64,000 nt of DNA, taken from positions 124,001 through 188,000 of the forward strand of contig NZ_SLXD01000003.1 of the NCBI RefSeq assembly GCF_004340905.1, written 5' to 3'. Shown here piece after piece: positions 56,662 through 64,000 of the stretch. How positions within the stretch are numbered: the first letter of the stretch is position 1; the number at the start of each line of letters is the position of its first letter. The notes below the pieces were generated by a model. The model saw only the letters and a program-made list of their open reading frames with translations. It did no database searches and had not been told where the DNA came from. A program made the translations under genes and the position numbers. Origin of the DNA: Rubrivivax gelatinosus (GTDB lineage Bacteria; Pseudomonadota; Gammaproteobacteria; Burkholderiales; Burkholderiaceae_C).

Positions 56662-57509
56662 CCTTCATCGCCTTCGTCGGCAGCGTCTTCTCGCCTTACT
56701 ACGCCTGGGCCGGAGGGCCGCGGGCCGACCGCGCCGACCCGGAGAACCACTGCGCGCTGAACATCGCGCTGTACGGCGATGCCGGCAAACGCTGGACGAT
56801 GACCGAACGCGGCCGGCGCTGGATGCGCCGCAGCCGCGACGAGTTCGTCATCGGCCCGAGCCGGCTGCACTGGGACGGCGAGTCGCTGCTGGTCGAGTTC
56901 GACGAGATCGGCGCACCGATCCCGCGTCGGGTGAAGGGCAGGGTGCGCATCTGGCCGAAGGCGCTGTGCCGCTTCGTCACCGCGCTGGACAGCGGCGGGC
57001 GCCACCGCTGGGGCCCGATCGCGCCTTGCAGCCGCATCGAGGTCGAGCTCGACAGCCCGCGGGTGCGCTGGAGCGGCCACGCCTATCTCGATTCGAACGA
57101 AGGCGACGAGCCGATCGACCGCCCGTTCCACGAATGGGACTGGTCGCGCGCGACCATGGCCGACGGCAGCACCGCGGTGATCTACGACGTGCGCCAGAAG
57201 GTCGGAGGCGACCGCGTCATCGCCGAACGTTTCCTGCTCGACGGCAGCACCGAGAGCTTCGAGGCGCCCCCGCGGCAGCCGCTGCCGACGACGCTGTGGC
57301 GCATCGGCCGCACGATGCGTACCGAGCCGGGCGTGCCGGCGGCGGTGGAGCAGACGCTCGAGGACACGCCGTTCTACGCCCGTTCGATGGTCCGTTCGGG
57401 GCTGCTCGGCGAGGTCGTGACCTCGGTGCACGAGACGATGCTGCTGCCGCGCGTGATCACGCTGCCGGTGCGGCTGATGCTGCCCTGGCGCATGCCGCGC
57501 CGGGGCTGA
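56289..57509 (+). CDS. crtC: Carotenoid 1,2-hydratase (hydroxyneurosporene synthase), start uncertain
   Basis: CrtC adds water to the psi end of neurosporene/lycopene derivatives. The family-conserved part begins at FDQPVPPGGYLWWYVDAVSDDG (56583) and runs through FIAFVGSVFSPYYAWAG and SNEGDEPIDRPFHEWDWSRA to 57509, 308 residues. The only in-frame ATG upstream is 56289 (with GGAG eight bases before it), which adds ~98 residues of low-complexity sequence not expected in the family. GTGs at 56322 and 56340 and a CTG at 56436 are other options. The overlap with crtD is at least 79 bases. Confidence 0.85.
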   Translation: MRAAESGADARVRPVDRVEPADAPAGDAGGLRAAVPGDGGGAVRPGDARLDVLVPPSVVDEPAAGAVSGGRERSPGAGCADGGDVRPAGGRDADGAPRFDQPVPPGGYLWWYVDAVSDDGRHGLTFIAFVGSVFSPYYAWAGGPRADRADPENHCALNIALYGDAGKRWTMTERGRRWMRRSRDEFVIGPSRLHWDGESLLVEFDEIGAPIPRRVKGRVRIWPKALCRFVTALDSGGRHRWGPIAPCSRIEVELDSPRVRWSGHAYLDSNEGDEPIDRPFHEWDWSRATMADGSTAVIYDVRQKVGGDRVIAERFLLDGSTESFEAPPRQPLPTTLWRIGRTMRTEPGVPAAVEQTLEDTPFYARSMVRSGLLGEVVTSVHETMLLPRVITLPVRLMLPWRMPRRG

Positions 57510-57533
57510 ATACGGGCCGGCGGGGCGCCGGCC

Positions 57534-57800
57534 TCACTCCTGGTGGTCGTCGGCGCGGCGGCCGTTGAAGGAGCTGGGGCGGTAGACGTTGCCTTCGCGC
57601 TGCACGTTCGGCGCGCCGCGGCGCGCGCGTTCGATGACCTCGACGGCCTCGCGTTCGGCGCTGCGGCGCTGCCGGTTCCAGCGCCAGGCAGAGCGCGTGC
57701 GCTGCACCATCTCGGCCACGCGACCACGACCGATCAGCATGCCCAGCAGCAGGGCGATGCAGACGGCCAGACCGATGGCAGCGAGAACCTTTTCGACCAT
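57534..57800 (-). CDS. Small single-TM membrane protein, unknown function
   Basis: This 88-residue protein has one N-terminal membrane span (EKVLAAIGLAVCIALLLGMLIG), then a basic cytoplasmic helix (RTRSAWRWNRQRRSAEREAVEVIERARRG) and a polar tail. No family is recognised. It lies between crtC (converging) and crtB (same strand, 114 bases upstream), within the photosynthesis cluster. The clean start, stop and single span suggest a real gene. Confidence 0.6.
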   Translation of the reverse strand: MVEKVLAAIGLAVCIALLLGMLIGRGRVAEMVQRTRSAWRWNRQRRSAEREAVEVIERARRGAPNVQREGNVYRPSSFNGRRADDHQE

Positions 57801-57914
57801 GACGGAAATCTAGCGCGCTTCAGGTCCGGCGTGGCGCCACTTCTTCGCGCCAGACCGGTCCGTCTTGACTGTCGTCAGCCTCGCTCCCGCGTTCGTGGGT
57901 CGCGCGAGGCGGCC

Positions 57915-58949
57915 TCAGACGCCGCGCCGCGCGGCCTGGCGCTCCATCAGCTCGAGCACCCAGCCCAGGCGCTCGTTGAACGAGCGCGGCAGCGGCCGAT
58001 GCCCCGGGAGCGTGGCGGCGGGGGCGACGGAAGCATCGACGAGGTACTGGATCGCCGGCAGCGGCGTGATCGAGGCCTGGGTCCGGCTCGGCATGTTCAG
58101 CGCCGCGGATGCCGCACGCGCCATCAGTGCCGCCTTGCGGCGGGCCGGCACGACCACACGGCGGTTGACCGAATCCAGCCCGTCGCGTTCGAGCCGGTGC
58201 CCGATCTCGGCGTAGACCAGCCGTGCGGCTCGAATCGCCGGGCGGCAGTCACGCGGCAGCGCAGCGATGCCGTGCTCCGAGCGTTCGTAGAGTTCGTCGG
58301 CGGCGCGCAGAAGCCGTCGCACCGTCTGCGCGACGGGCGGGCAGTGCACCGGATTCTTCAGCCAGGCGTCGACGTCGAGGCCGGCTTCGCGCAGCCACTC
58401 GCGGGGAAGGTAAAGCCGGCCGTTGCGGGCGTCCTCGCCGACATCGCGTGCGATGTTCGTGAACTGCATCGCCACGCCGAGCTCGCAGGCGCGCGCCAGC
58501 GCCTGCGGCGAGCGTACGCCCATGATCACCGCCATCGCGGCGCCGACGGTGCCGGCGACGCGCGCGCCGTAGGCTTCGACATCGGCGAGGGTCTCGTAGC
58601 GGCGGCCGTCGGCGTCCCAGAGGAAGCCCTCGAGCAGCGCATCGAGCAGCACGCGCGGCAGGCCGTGGCGGTGCACGGTGCAGGCCAGCGCGCGGTCAGC
58701 GGCGATCGGGGCTGGCGTGCCGGCGTAGACGTCGTCCAGCCTCGAGCGCAGTTCGGCCATCGCCGCATGCGGGTCGCCGCTGAGGTCGACGGCGTCGTCG
58801 GCGACGCGGCAGAAGGCATACAGCGCGGTGGCGGGTGCACGTACGCGCTGCGGCAGCAGCAGCGAGGCAGCGAAGAAGGACTTCGAGCCGCCGCGCATCA
58901 GTTCGCGGCAGGCCTGCATCTCGGAGGAGATGCGCAGGTCAGCGGGCAT
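57915..58949 (-). CDS. crtB: Phytoene synthase
   Basis: This 344-residue trans-isoprenyl-diphosphate synthase joins two GGPP into phytoene, the first carotenoid. The Asp-rich motifs are FCRVADDAVDL (near residue 50) and FTNIARDVGEDARNGRLYLP (near 170). The N-terminus has GSKSFFAASLLLP. Its start overlaps the end of puhE by eleven bases, so it is the distal gene of the minus-strand puh operon. Confidence 0.95.
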   Translation of the reverse strand: MPADLRISSEMQACRELMRGGSKSFFAASLLLPQRVRAPATALYAFCRVADDAVDLSGDPHAAMAELRSRLDDVYAGTPAPIAADRALACTVHRHGLPRVLLDALLEGFLWDADGRRYETLADVEAYGARVAGTVGAAMAVIMGVRSPQALARACELGVAMQFTNIARDVGEDARNGRLYLPREWLREAGLDVDAWLKNPVHCPPVAQTVRRLLRAADELYERSEHGIAALPRDCRPAIRAARLVYAEIGHRLERDGLDSVNRRVVVPARRKAALMARAASAALNMPSRTQASITPLPAIQYLVDASVAPAATLPGHRPLPRSFNERLGWVLELMERQAARRGV

Positions 58950-59769
58950 GGAGCAGGTTGTTGTCCGGCGGGGGCACGAGAAGCGGAGGCGGATCGCGCG
59001 GCTCCCCCGGCTCGCGCGAGCGCAGCGCCCAGCGCCACAACGCGGCGACCGGCAGCGGCAGGACCATCATCCAGTGCTCGATGACGGCCATGCCGAGCAT
59101 CGTCGCGACCAGCAGCAGGCCGACGTGCATCGCCGGCGCGGTGGACGGCAGCAGCGCCTCCTGGACCATCAGCCCGGCGATGATCGTCGGCACCGTGACC
59201 GAGATCGGGAACAGCAGGTTCATCGCCCGGCGGCGGAAGAAGCTGACGAGGTACTTCAGGTGCTCCGGCAGGAACTCCTCGCTCAGGTTGCGCACGCCCA
59301 GGAACAGGTTGAGCTTGGCGCTGGCGCGCATCGTCCAGAGCACCAGGTAGGTCCAGGTGCCGACCTGGTTGGGCTCGCCCCAGGTGACGGCGATGATCGC
59401 GATGCCCACGCTGATGATCGCGATCTCGTGCCACAGGATGGCCTGGATGGCGTGCACGAAACGTGTCCAGGTGCCGGCCCCGGGCGGCGTCGCGGTCTTG
59501 CGCGGCCCGGTGATCCAGCCGGTCAGGAAGGCCAGCTCGTGCCAGCCCCAGACCAGCAGCGCGCAGGTGAACGCGCAGTACGCGTCGGCCGGCGTCGTGT
59601 TGCCGGCGGTGTGGACCAGGGCGCCGAAGGCCGTCGCCGCGAGCGCGGTCGAGATGACCAGGCTCCAGCGGAAGGTCTTTCTCGGCAGACCGTCCAGCAG
59701 CAGGATCAGCCCGGTGCTGAACCACCAGACGAACACCGCGAACAGCACCGGGATCGCCACGCTCAGCAT
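58939..59769 (-). CDS. puhE: Photosynthetic complex assembly protein PuhE
   Basis: This 276-residue integral membrane protein of the DUF3623 (PuhE) family has about seven hydrophobic segments. It contains HELAFLTGWITGPRK, LWHEIAIISVGIAI and LNLFLGVRNLSEEFLPEHL, which are characteristic. PuhE is needed for normal reaction-centre/LH1 amounts in Rhodobacter; its mechanism is unknown. It follows acsF by 13 bases. Confidence 0.92.
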   Translation of the reverse strand: MLSVAIPVLFAVFVWWFSTGLILLLDGLPRKTFRWSLVISTALAATAFGALVHTAGNTTPADAYCAFTCALLVWGWHELAFLTGWITGPRKTATPPGAGTWTRFVHAIQAILWHEIAIISVGIAIIAVTWGEPNQVGTWTYLVLWTMRASAKLNLFLGVRNLSEEFLPEHLKYLVSFFRRRAMNLLFPISVTVPTIIAGLMVQEALLPSTAPAMHVGLLLVATMLGMAVIEHWMMVLPLPVAALWRWALRSREPGEPRDPPPLLVPPPDNNLLHAR

Positions 59770-59782
59770 CGTGTCCTCGCTT

Positions 59783-60859
59783 TCACCATGCGGCTGCCAT
59801 GCGCACCTGAGACGGCAGCGCGTGACGGCGCACCGGGATCAGGTACATGCGGGCGAAAGTGGCGGCGCCGGCAACGGCCCAGGCGGCCTGCTGCAGACGG
59901 CCGACCAGGCCGCCGCGCGCCTTGGCGGCATCGACGCGGATCTTCACGCGCACCAGGCGCTCCATGCCGGCCCGGAAGGCCGGATGGTCGATGTCCAGCG
60001 AGATCGGGAAGACCTGCTTGGAGATCTCGTTGGTGATCTGGAAGACGCGATAGTCGTAGTCGGTCGACTCCAGCCCCATCGCCTCGTGCAGCAGGGGCCG
60101 CATGTGGTCGCGCACGTACATCGTCGCGTACACGGCCAGCAGGAAGAAACGCACCCACAGCAGGTTGGCGCCGGAGATCAGCTGCGGATGGGCGCGCAGG
60201 ATCAGCGCGAACGACTCGCCGTGGCGGAATTCGTCGTTGCACCAGCGTTCGAACCAGCGAAAGATCGGGTGGAAACGTTTGTCCGGATGGCGCTCGAGCT
60301 GGCGGTAGATCGTGATGTAGCGCGCGTAGCCGATCTTCTCGGACAGGTAGGTCGCGTAGAAGATGTACTTCGGCTTGAAGTAGGTGTAGGCCTTGGTGCG
60401 CTTGAGCCCGCCGAGGTCGATGCCCAGCCCGAAGTCGCGCAGCGCCTGGTTGATGAAGCCCGCGTGGCGCGACTCGTCGCGCGCCATGTAGCGCATCAGC
60501 GCCTTGACGTCCGGGTTCTCGACGTTCTTCTGGATCTCGTTGTAGAGCACGCAGCCGGAGAACTCGGACGTGACCGACGACACCAGGAAGTCCAGGAACT
60601 CCTGGCGCAGCTCCGGCGACACCTGCGAAAAACGCTCGGCCACCTCCTGCGTGAACTCGGGCGTGCGCTGGAAGTGGTCGTGGTTGTTGTCGCCCTCGTA
60701 CTCGGCCAACATCGCGTCCCACTCCGCGCGGATCGACGAGACGTCGATCCGGTTCATCGCGGCGTAGTCGGTGGTGTAGAAGCGCGGGCTCAGGAGCGTG
60801 CTCTCCTTGGCCCTGCGGGCGGCCTCTTCGGGTGACTCGATCGTCGGGGTCGCGAGCAT
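59783..60859 (-). CDS. acsF: Aerobic Mg-protoporphyrin IX monomethyl ester cyclase
   Basis: This 358-residue diiron monooxygenase forms ring E of (bacterio)chlorophyll using oxygen. The two ExxH iron motifs are [10 protein letters not shown] (near residue 145) and [11 protein letters not shown] (near 225). The N-terminal [17 protein letters not shown] is typical. AcsF was first characterised in Rubrivivax gelatinosus. It is embedded between puhC and puhE. Presence means bacteriochlorophyll can be made with oxygen; bchE is not in this window. Confidence 0.96.
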   Translation of the reverse strand: MLATPTIESPEEAARRAKESTLLSPRFYTTDYAAMNRIDVSSIRAEWDAMLAEYEGDNNHDHFQRTPEFTQEVAERFSQVSPELRQEFLDFLVSSVTSEFSGCVLYNEIQKNVENPDVKALMRYMARDESRHAGFINQALRDFGLGIDLGGLKRTKAYTYFKPKYIFYATYLSEKIGYARYITIYRQLERHPDKRFHPIFRWFERWCNDEFRHGESFALILRAHPQLISGANLLWVRFFLLAVYATMYVRDHMRPLLHEAMGLESTDYDYRVFQITNEISKQVFPISLDIDHPAFRAGMERLVRVKIRVDAAKARGGLVGRLQQAAWAVAGAATFARMYLIPVRRHALPSQVRMAAAW

Positions 60860-60877
60860 GAGGGTCTCCGTGGTGTG

Positions 60878-61342
60878 TCAGCGGGCCGGGGCCTGCTGGG
60901 GTTCGACGTTCAGCAGGCGCGCGAACACGCCGGCGTTGGTCGGGCCGAAGGACTCCAGGTCGATGCGCTCGCCCGTTGCCGGGTCCATCAGCGTCAGTCG
61001 ACCATCGTTCCGGGCGACGAGTTCGAACGCCTGCTCGGGGCCGAGGCCCCGCTTCATGCGTTCGCGGGCGAGTGCACGCAGGGCCCCACGGAGGAACCCG
61101 GCCTCGCCCTGCACCGAATCGAGCTGGACGCCGCTGCGTCCATCGATGACGGCAATGCTGCCGTCGGGTCGATCCTCGAATCGGAGGGCGCGCGTCGCGA
61201 CGGCATCGCCGTCGGGCACGCGGATGGACTGCCCACTCAGGCGCACCGCGGCGACGCCGACGATGACGGCCACGAGCAGCACGCCGATGGCGATCAGCGG
61301 CGTGCGGGGCAGGTCGTTGGATCGGGGCATGGTGTCGCTCAT
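60878..61342 (-). CDS. puhC: Photosynthetic complex assembly protein PuhC
   Basis: This 154-residue protein has one N-terminal membrane span (TPLIAIGVLLVAVIVGVAAV) and a periplasmic domain with RALRFEDRPDGSIAVIDGRSG and LTLMDPATGERIDLESFGPTNAGVFARLL, characteristic of PuhC. It supports RC-LH1 assembly. The ATG overlaps the puhB stop by four bases. Confidence 0.92.
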   Translation of the reverse strand: MSDTMPRSNDLPRTPLIAIGVLLVAVIVGVAAVRLSGQSIRVPDGDAVATRALRFEDRPDGSIAVIDGRSGVQLDSVQGEAGFLRGALRALARERMKRGLGPEQAFELVARNDGRLTLMDPATGERIDLESFGPTNAGVFARLLNVEPQQAPAR

Positions 61343-62022
61343 GCAGCGGCACCCTGGCCCGCGAGATTGCCGGCAGCGGGCTTGCCGCCGGGCGCCGCAG
61401 CGGGCACGGCGGGCAGCTCGGTGGCGCGCGACCAGGCCTCCGACAGCTGCCGGGCCACCGCCTCGGCCTCGGGGACGCAGCGCAGCATCGGCTCCGGCTT
61501 GGCGTAGCGCCACGGACGGGCGTGCGGCCACAGGTGCAGGTAGGCGATGCGGTCGCCGCCGACAAGCGTGATCGGGATGTCGCCGCTGCCGTCGCGATGA
61601 CGGCGCAGGCCGGCGGCCGCGATGCGCTTGAACGGGATGTTGAAGGTCACCGTCAACACGATGCCGATGCGCATGACGACGCGCCGGTCGGTGATGGTGT
61701 AGACGGCGCCGCGCGCGGTCAGCCAGGCGAGCCCGGTGATCAGCACGAGCGCGAAAACGACCAGAGGCAGCAGTACGACGAGCGCGCGCAGTGCGTCGCC
61801 GGCGCTGCCGCCCTGGCTCAGCACGTAACCGGCACGGGCCGCCAGGACGGCGGCGAAATACAGCACCAGCGCAGGCACGTGAAAGGCGCGCCGTGCGAGG
61901 GCGCGCCAGTCGGGACTGCCCTGCCAGAGGATGTGCTCCTCGGCAGGGAGGACCTCCGGCAGTCCGTGCACGGGCTCGTAATCGTGCTCGTGCCCGGTGG
62001 TGTGCCGGTGGCCGTGTGTCAC
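61339..62022 (-). CDS. puhB: Photosynthetic complex assembly protein PuhB
   Basis: This 227-residue membrane protein has a PH-like domain. N-terminal HEHDYEPVHGLPEVLPAEEHILWQGSPDWRALARRAFHV is typical of PuhB. Two to three membrane segments follow, then YTITDRRVVMRIGIVLTVTFNIPF. PuhB helps reaction-centre assembly, probably through the H subunit. It overlaps both puhA and puhC by four bases. Confidence 0.93.
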   Translation of the reverse strand: MTHGHRHTTGHEHDYEPVHGLPEVLPAEEHILWQGSPDWRALARRAFHVPALVLYFAAVLAARAGYVLSQGGSAGDALRALVVLLPLVVFALVLITGLAWLTARGAVYTITDRRVVMRIGIVLTVTFNIPFKRIAAAGLRRHRDGSGDIPITLVGGDRIAYLHLWPHARPWRYAKPEPMLRCVPEAEAVARQLSEAWSRATELPAVPAAAPGGKPAAGNLAGQGAAA

Positions 62023-62777
62023 AGCAGGGGCTCCTGCCGTGCGGGCTCGGCGTACAGCGTGCCGGCGCCGTAGTAGGCGCAGATCTTCTCTTCTTCGAGC
62101 ATCGTCACCTGTTCCGGATGCTTGGTCGCGGGCACGTCGGCGAACTGCGAGCCGAGGATGGCCTTGACCTTCACCGCGTCACGCTTGAAGTTGACGAAGT
62201 TGATCGGCAGCAGCTTGCGCGCACCGCCGGGCAGTTCGACTTCGAGGTAACGGAACAGGTTTTCCGGCGTGTCGACCCAGAGGTCGATGACCGTGCCGGC
62301 CTCGACGCCGTCGGCGCCAACCACCGGCAGGCCGCGCGGATCGCGGTCCTGGTGGGCAACGTCGAAGTCCGGCACCAGGCGCAGCGGCAGGATGCGAACG
62401 CCACCGTCGCCGTCGGTGTCGACGCGGTCGGCACGTTCGGTCCAGGCGCCCGGGCCGACGCCGGCCAGCAGCGGATTGCCGGTCGGGACCAGCGGCGCTC
62501 CGATCCAGGCGTGGGCCGGTTCGGCGGCGAGATTGTCCTGCGGCGCTTCGGCCTTCGGCACGACGTGCTCGTGGCCGTCGGCCAGCTTGAAGGTCTTGGC
62601 TTCGGGCACCGGCCAGCCGGTGATGACACCGCGGCCCGTGCCGCTGTCCATCTCGGGGTAGCCCTCGCGATGGTTTTCACGGATCAGGTAATAACAAAGG
62701 CCCGCGAAGAACGCCCAGAAGGCGTACAGCACGAGCTGCGCAACGTCGACGTAGGATGTGATGGCACCGGTTCCCAT
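62019..62777 (-). CDS. puhA: Photosynthetic reaction centre H subunit
   Basis: This 252-residue protein has one N-terminal membrane span (VDVAQLVLYAFWAFFAGLCYYLI) and a cytoplasmic beta-barrel domain with GTVIDLWVDTPENLFRYLEVEL and LLPINFVNFKRDAVKVKAI. It caps the quinone side of the L and M subunits and controls proton entry to QB. AAGGAG precedes the ATG at 62777. It is 25 bases downstream of lhaA. Confidence 0.96.
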   Translation of the reverse strand: MGTGAITSYVDVAQLVLYAFWAFFAGLCYYLIRENHREGYPEMDSGTGRGVITGWPVPEAKTFKLADGHEHVVPKAEAPQDNLAAEPAHAWIGAPLVPTGNPLLAGVGPGAWTERADRVDTDGDGGVRILPLRLVPDFDVAHQDRDPRGLPVVGADGVEAGTVIDLWVDTPENLFRYLEVELPGGARKLLPINFVNFKRDAVKVKAILGSQFADVPATKHPEQVTMLEEEKICAYYGAGTLYAEPARQEPLL

Positions 62778-62802
62778 GGGGTTCTCCTTCTCGCGAATCT
62801 CG

Positions 62803-64000
62803 CTAGCCGGGGAAATCGGCCAGTCCGAATTGGTTGTGGTCAGGCTGCTGCCGCCGCCCCGCGCGGCGCACCAGCGGGCCGATCGCGACGAGCGCCGCGA
62901 ACAGCAGGATCATCTCGAGGTGATACACGAAGCTGTAGCCGGTCACGGGGCTGACCAGCACCTGGCCCAGCAGGCCCTGCGTCGCCATGCTCGACACGAG
63001 GTCGCGCATCGCGCCGCCGGCTGCAACCGCACCGCCGGCGGCCGTGGCCTGAACGGCGCCCCAGGCGCCGAGGGCCAGACCCACGTGCTCCTTGCGCTCC
63101 ATTCCCATCGCCGCCGTCAGCGTGCCGACCGAGAACAGACCGCCTCCGAAACCGATCATCACCGTGCCGATGCGGAACATCGCCGGTGAATCCATCGGTG
63201 CGGCGAAGACCACCAGCGCGAACGCCGGCAGTCCGCAGACCGCACCCAGGGCCGCGACACGCAGCGGATCCCAGCCGCGCGCCAGCATGCGTGCGGCGAG
63301 CGCGAACGCGACCAGCGCACCGCCGGCCAGCAGGGCCGTCAGGGTGCTCGTGGCGGCCACGCTCAGCTTCAGGATCTCGCCGCCGTAGGGCTCGAGCACG
63401 ATGTCCTGCATGTTGAACGCCGCGGTCCCCAGGCCGACCATCCAGAGGAAACGCCGCGCCTGCGGCTGCTCGATGAAACCGCGCCACATCGTGCGGAACT
63501 CGGGCGCCGGCTGGTCCTTGCTGCGGCGGCGGTTCGGGTCGCGTGCTTCCTGTTTCCAGACGGCGATCAGGTTCAGCGCGACCGTCAGCACCGCCGCACC
63601 CTGGACCACCTGCACCAGCCGTTGTTCGGAGAAGTCCGACAGCAGCGCCGAGCAGGTCATGCCGCCGCCGACCAGGCCGACGAGCAGCATCACGTACATG
63701 AGCGCGACGACGCGCGGGCGCGACTCTTCGCTCGCCAGATCGGTGGCCAGCGCCAGGCCCGTGGTCTGCGTGGTCTGCAGGCCGGCGCCGACGAGCAGGA
63801 AGGCGATGCCGGCGAAGATCTGGCCCACCCAGCCCAGGCCGAGCTGGCCCTGGCCGGTCAGCACCAGCAGCGCGAACGGCATGATCGCCAGGCCGCCGAA
63901 CTGCATCAGCGTGCCCAGCCAGATGTAGGGCACGCGGCGCCAGCCGATGACCGAGGCGTGGATGTCGGAGCGGAAGCCGACGAAGGCCCGGAAGGGCGCC
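62803..64000 (-). CDS. lhaA: LH1 assembly protein LhaA (PucC/BCD family MFS), N-terminus cut off
   Basis: At least 398 residues of a PucC-family membrane protein with about nine visible membrane segments. The frame continues to the window edge (APFRAFVGFRSDIHASVIGWRRVPYIW), so the N-terminus is missing. Its position directly before puhA identifies it as LhaA, needed for LH1 assembly, rather than PucC of LH2. The family is MFS-like and may deliver bacteriochlorophyll. Confidence 0.92.
   Translation of the reverse strand, partial: APFRAFVGFRSDIHASVIGWRRVPYIWLGTLMQFGGLAIMPFALLVLTGQGQLGLGWVGQIFAGIAFLLVGAGLQTTQTTGLALATDLASEESRPRVVALMYVMLLVGLVGGGMTCSALLSDFSEQRLVQVVQGAAVLTVALNLIAVWKQEARDPNRRRSKDQPAPEFRTMWRGFIEQPQARRFLWMVGLGTAAFNMQDIVLEPYGGEILKLSVAATSTLTALLAGGALVAFALAARMLARGWDPLRVAALGAVCGLPAFALVVFAAPMDSPAMFRIGTVMIGFGGGLFSVGTLTAAMGMERKEHVGLALGAWGAVQATAAGGAVAAGGAMRDLVSSMATQGLLGQVLVSPVTGYSFVYHLEMILLFAALVAIGPLVRRAGRRQQPDHNQFGLADFPG

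Noticed and set aside
57865..57878. TTGAC-TGTC-GTCAG as an FNR site upstream of the small membrane protein gene
   Set aside because: It has one mismatch in the right half-site and no convincing -10 at the right distance. Chance matches of this quality are expected in 64 kb.

Overview
The window is from a high-GC purple phototrophic bacterium. Family resemblances and gene order point to a Rubrivivax-like betaproteobacterium (Burkholderiales). The evidence is a proteobacterial type-II photosynthesis gene cluster with a four-heme reaction-centre cytochrome, the aerobic cyclase acsF, spheroidene-pathway carotenoid genes (crtA, crtC, crtD, crtE, crtF), a typical Burkholderiales housekeeping neighbourhood (uvrD, BPSS1780-type membrane protein, thrB, DUF2782, polA), and genes for both ubiquinone and menaquinone synthesis. 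The species assignment is inference.

Positions 1-30652 are mostly housekeeping. They hold the end of a Liv-type amino-acid ABC transporter (livG end, livF), a TctC-family binding protein with a flavin/2Fe-2S reductase, an epimerase, a rhomboid protease, tRNA-Leu(CAA), cysM, a Nudix hydrolase, a TusA-like protein, galU, a catalytically degenerate hydroxyacid-dehydrogenase homologue, valS, an S41 peptidase lipoprotein, a TPR-GGDEF protein overlapping GMP reductase, a large hybrid sensor kinase, uvrD, thrB and polA. A 1262-residue glycine-rich PEP-CTERM protein sits between a DUF2782 gene and polA. Positions 30890-35933 carry polyphosphate metabolism (ppk with a Pho-box-like promoter, sixA, ppx) and a dienelactone-hydrolase-like protein.

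Positions 35950-43087 are redox and quinone genes. ubiE, menA and a RatA/COQ10-like gene form a minus-strand operon. Divergent from it, behind a perfect FNR-type palindrome, is an unusual plus-strand operon: HemN-like radical-SAM protein, tetraheme cytochrome c, Tat-exported 4x[4Fe-4S] protein, and NrfD-type membrane quinol subunit. No molybdenum or other catalytic subunit accompanies it. A small class-I cytochrome c (c8/c551 type, a candidate electron donor to the reaction centre) lies next to the photosynthesis cluster.

Positions 43249-57509 are a plus-strand photosynthesis superoperon: crtE-crtF / bchC-bchX-bchY-bchZ / pufB-(74-aa gene)-pufA-pufL-pufM-pufC-crtA-crtD-crtC. TGT-N12-ACA (PpsR/CrtJ-type) sites precede crtE and bchC, and a strong intercistronic hairpin separates pufA from pufL. 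From 57534 to the window end the minus strand carries lhaA-puhA-puhB-puhC-acsF-puhE-crtB and a small membrane protein. Together these genes make geranylgeranyl-PP and phytoene, the spheroidene-series modifications, the cyclase and chlorophyllide-reductase steps of bacteriochlorophyll a synthesis, and the RC-LH1 polypeptides with their assembly factors.

The most interesting points are four. First, a 74-residue single-TM gene lies between pufB and pufA and carries an LH-beta-like WxWRxWLPG tail with Gln in place of the bacteriochlorophyll-binding His. Second, the orphan HemN/tetraheme/FeS/NrfD module appears FNR-controlled. Third, crtC has no conventional start near its conserved N-terminus and overlaps crtD, which contains a G8 run. 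Fourth, the repeat-built PEP-CTERM surface protein looks inserted into a conserved housekeeping block.
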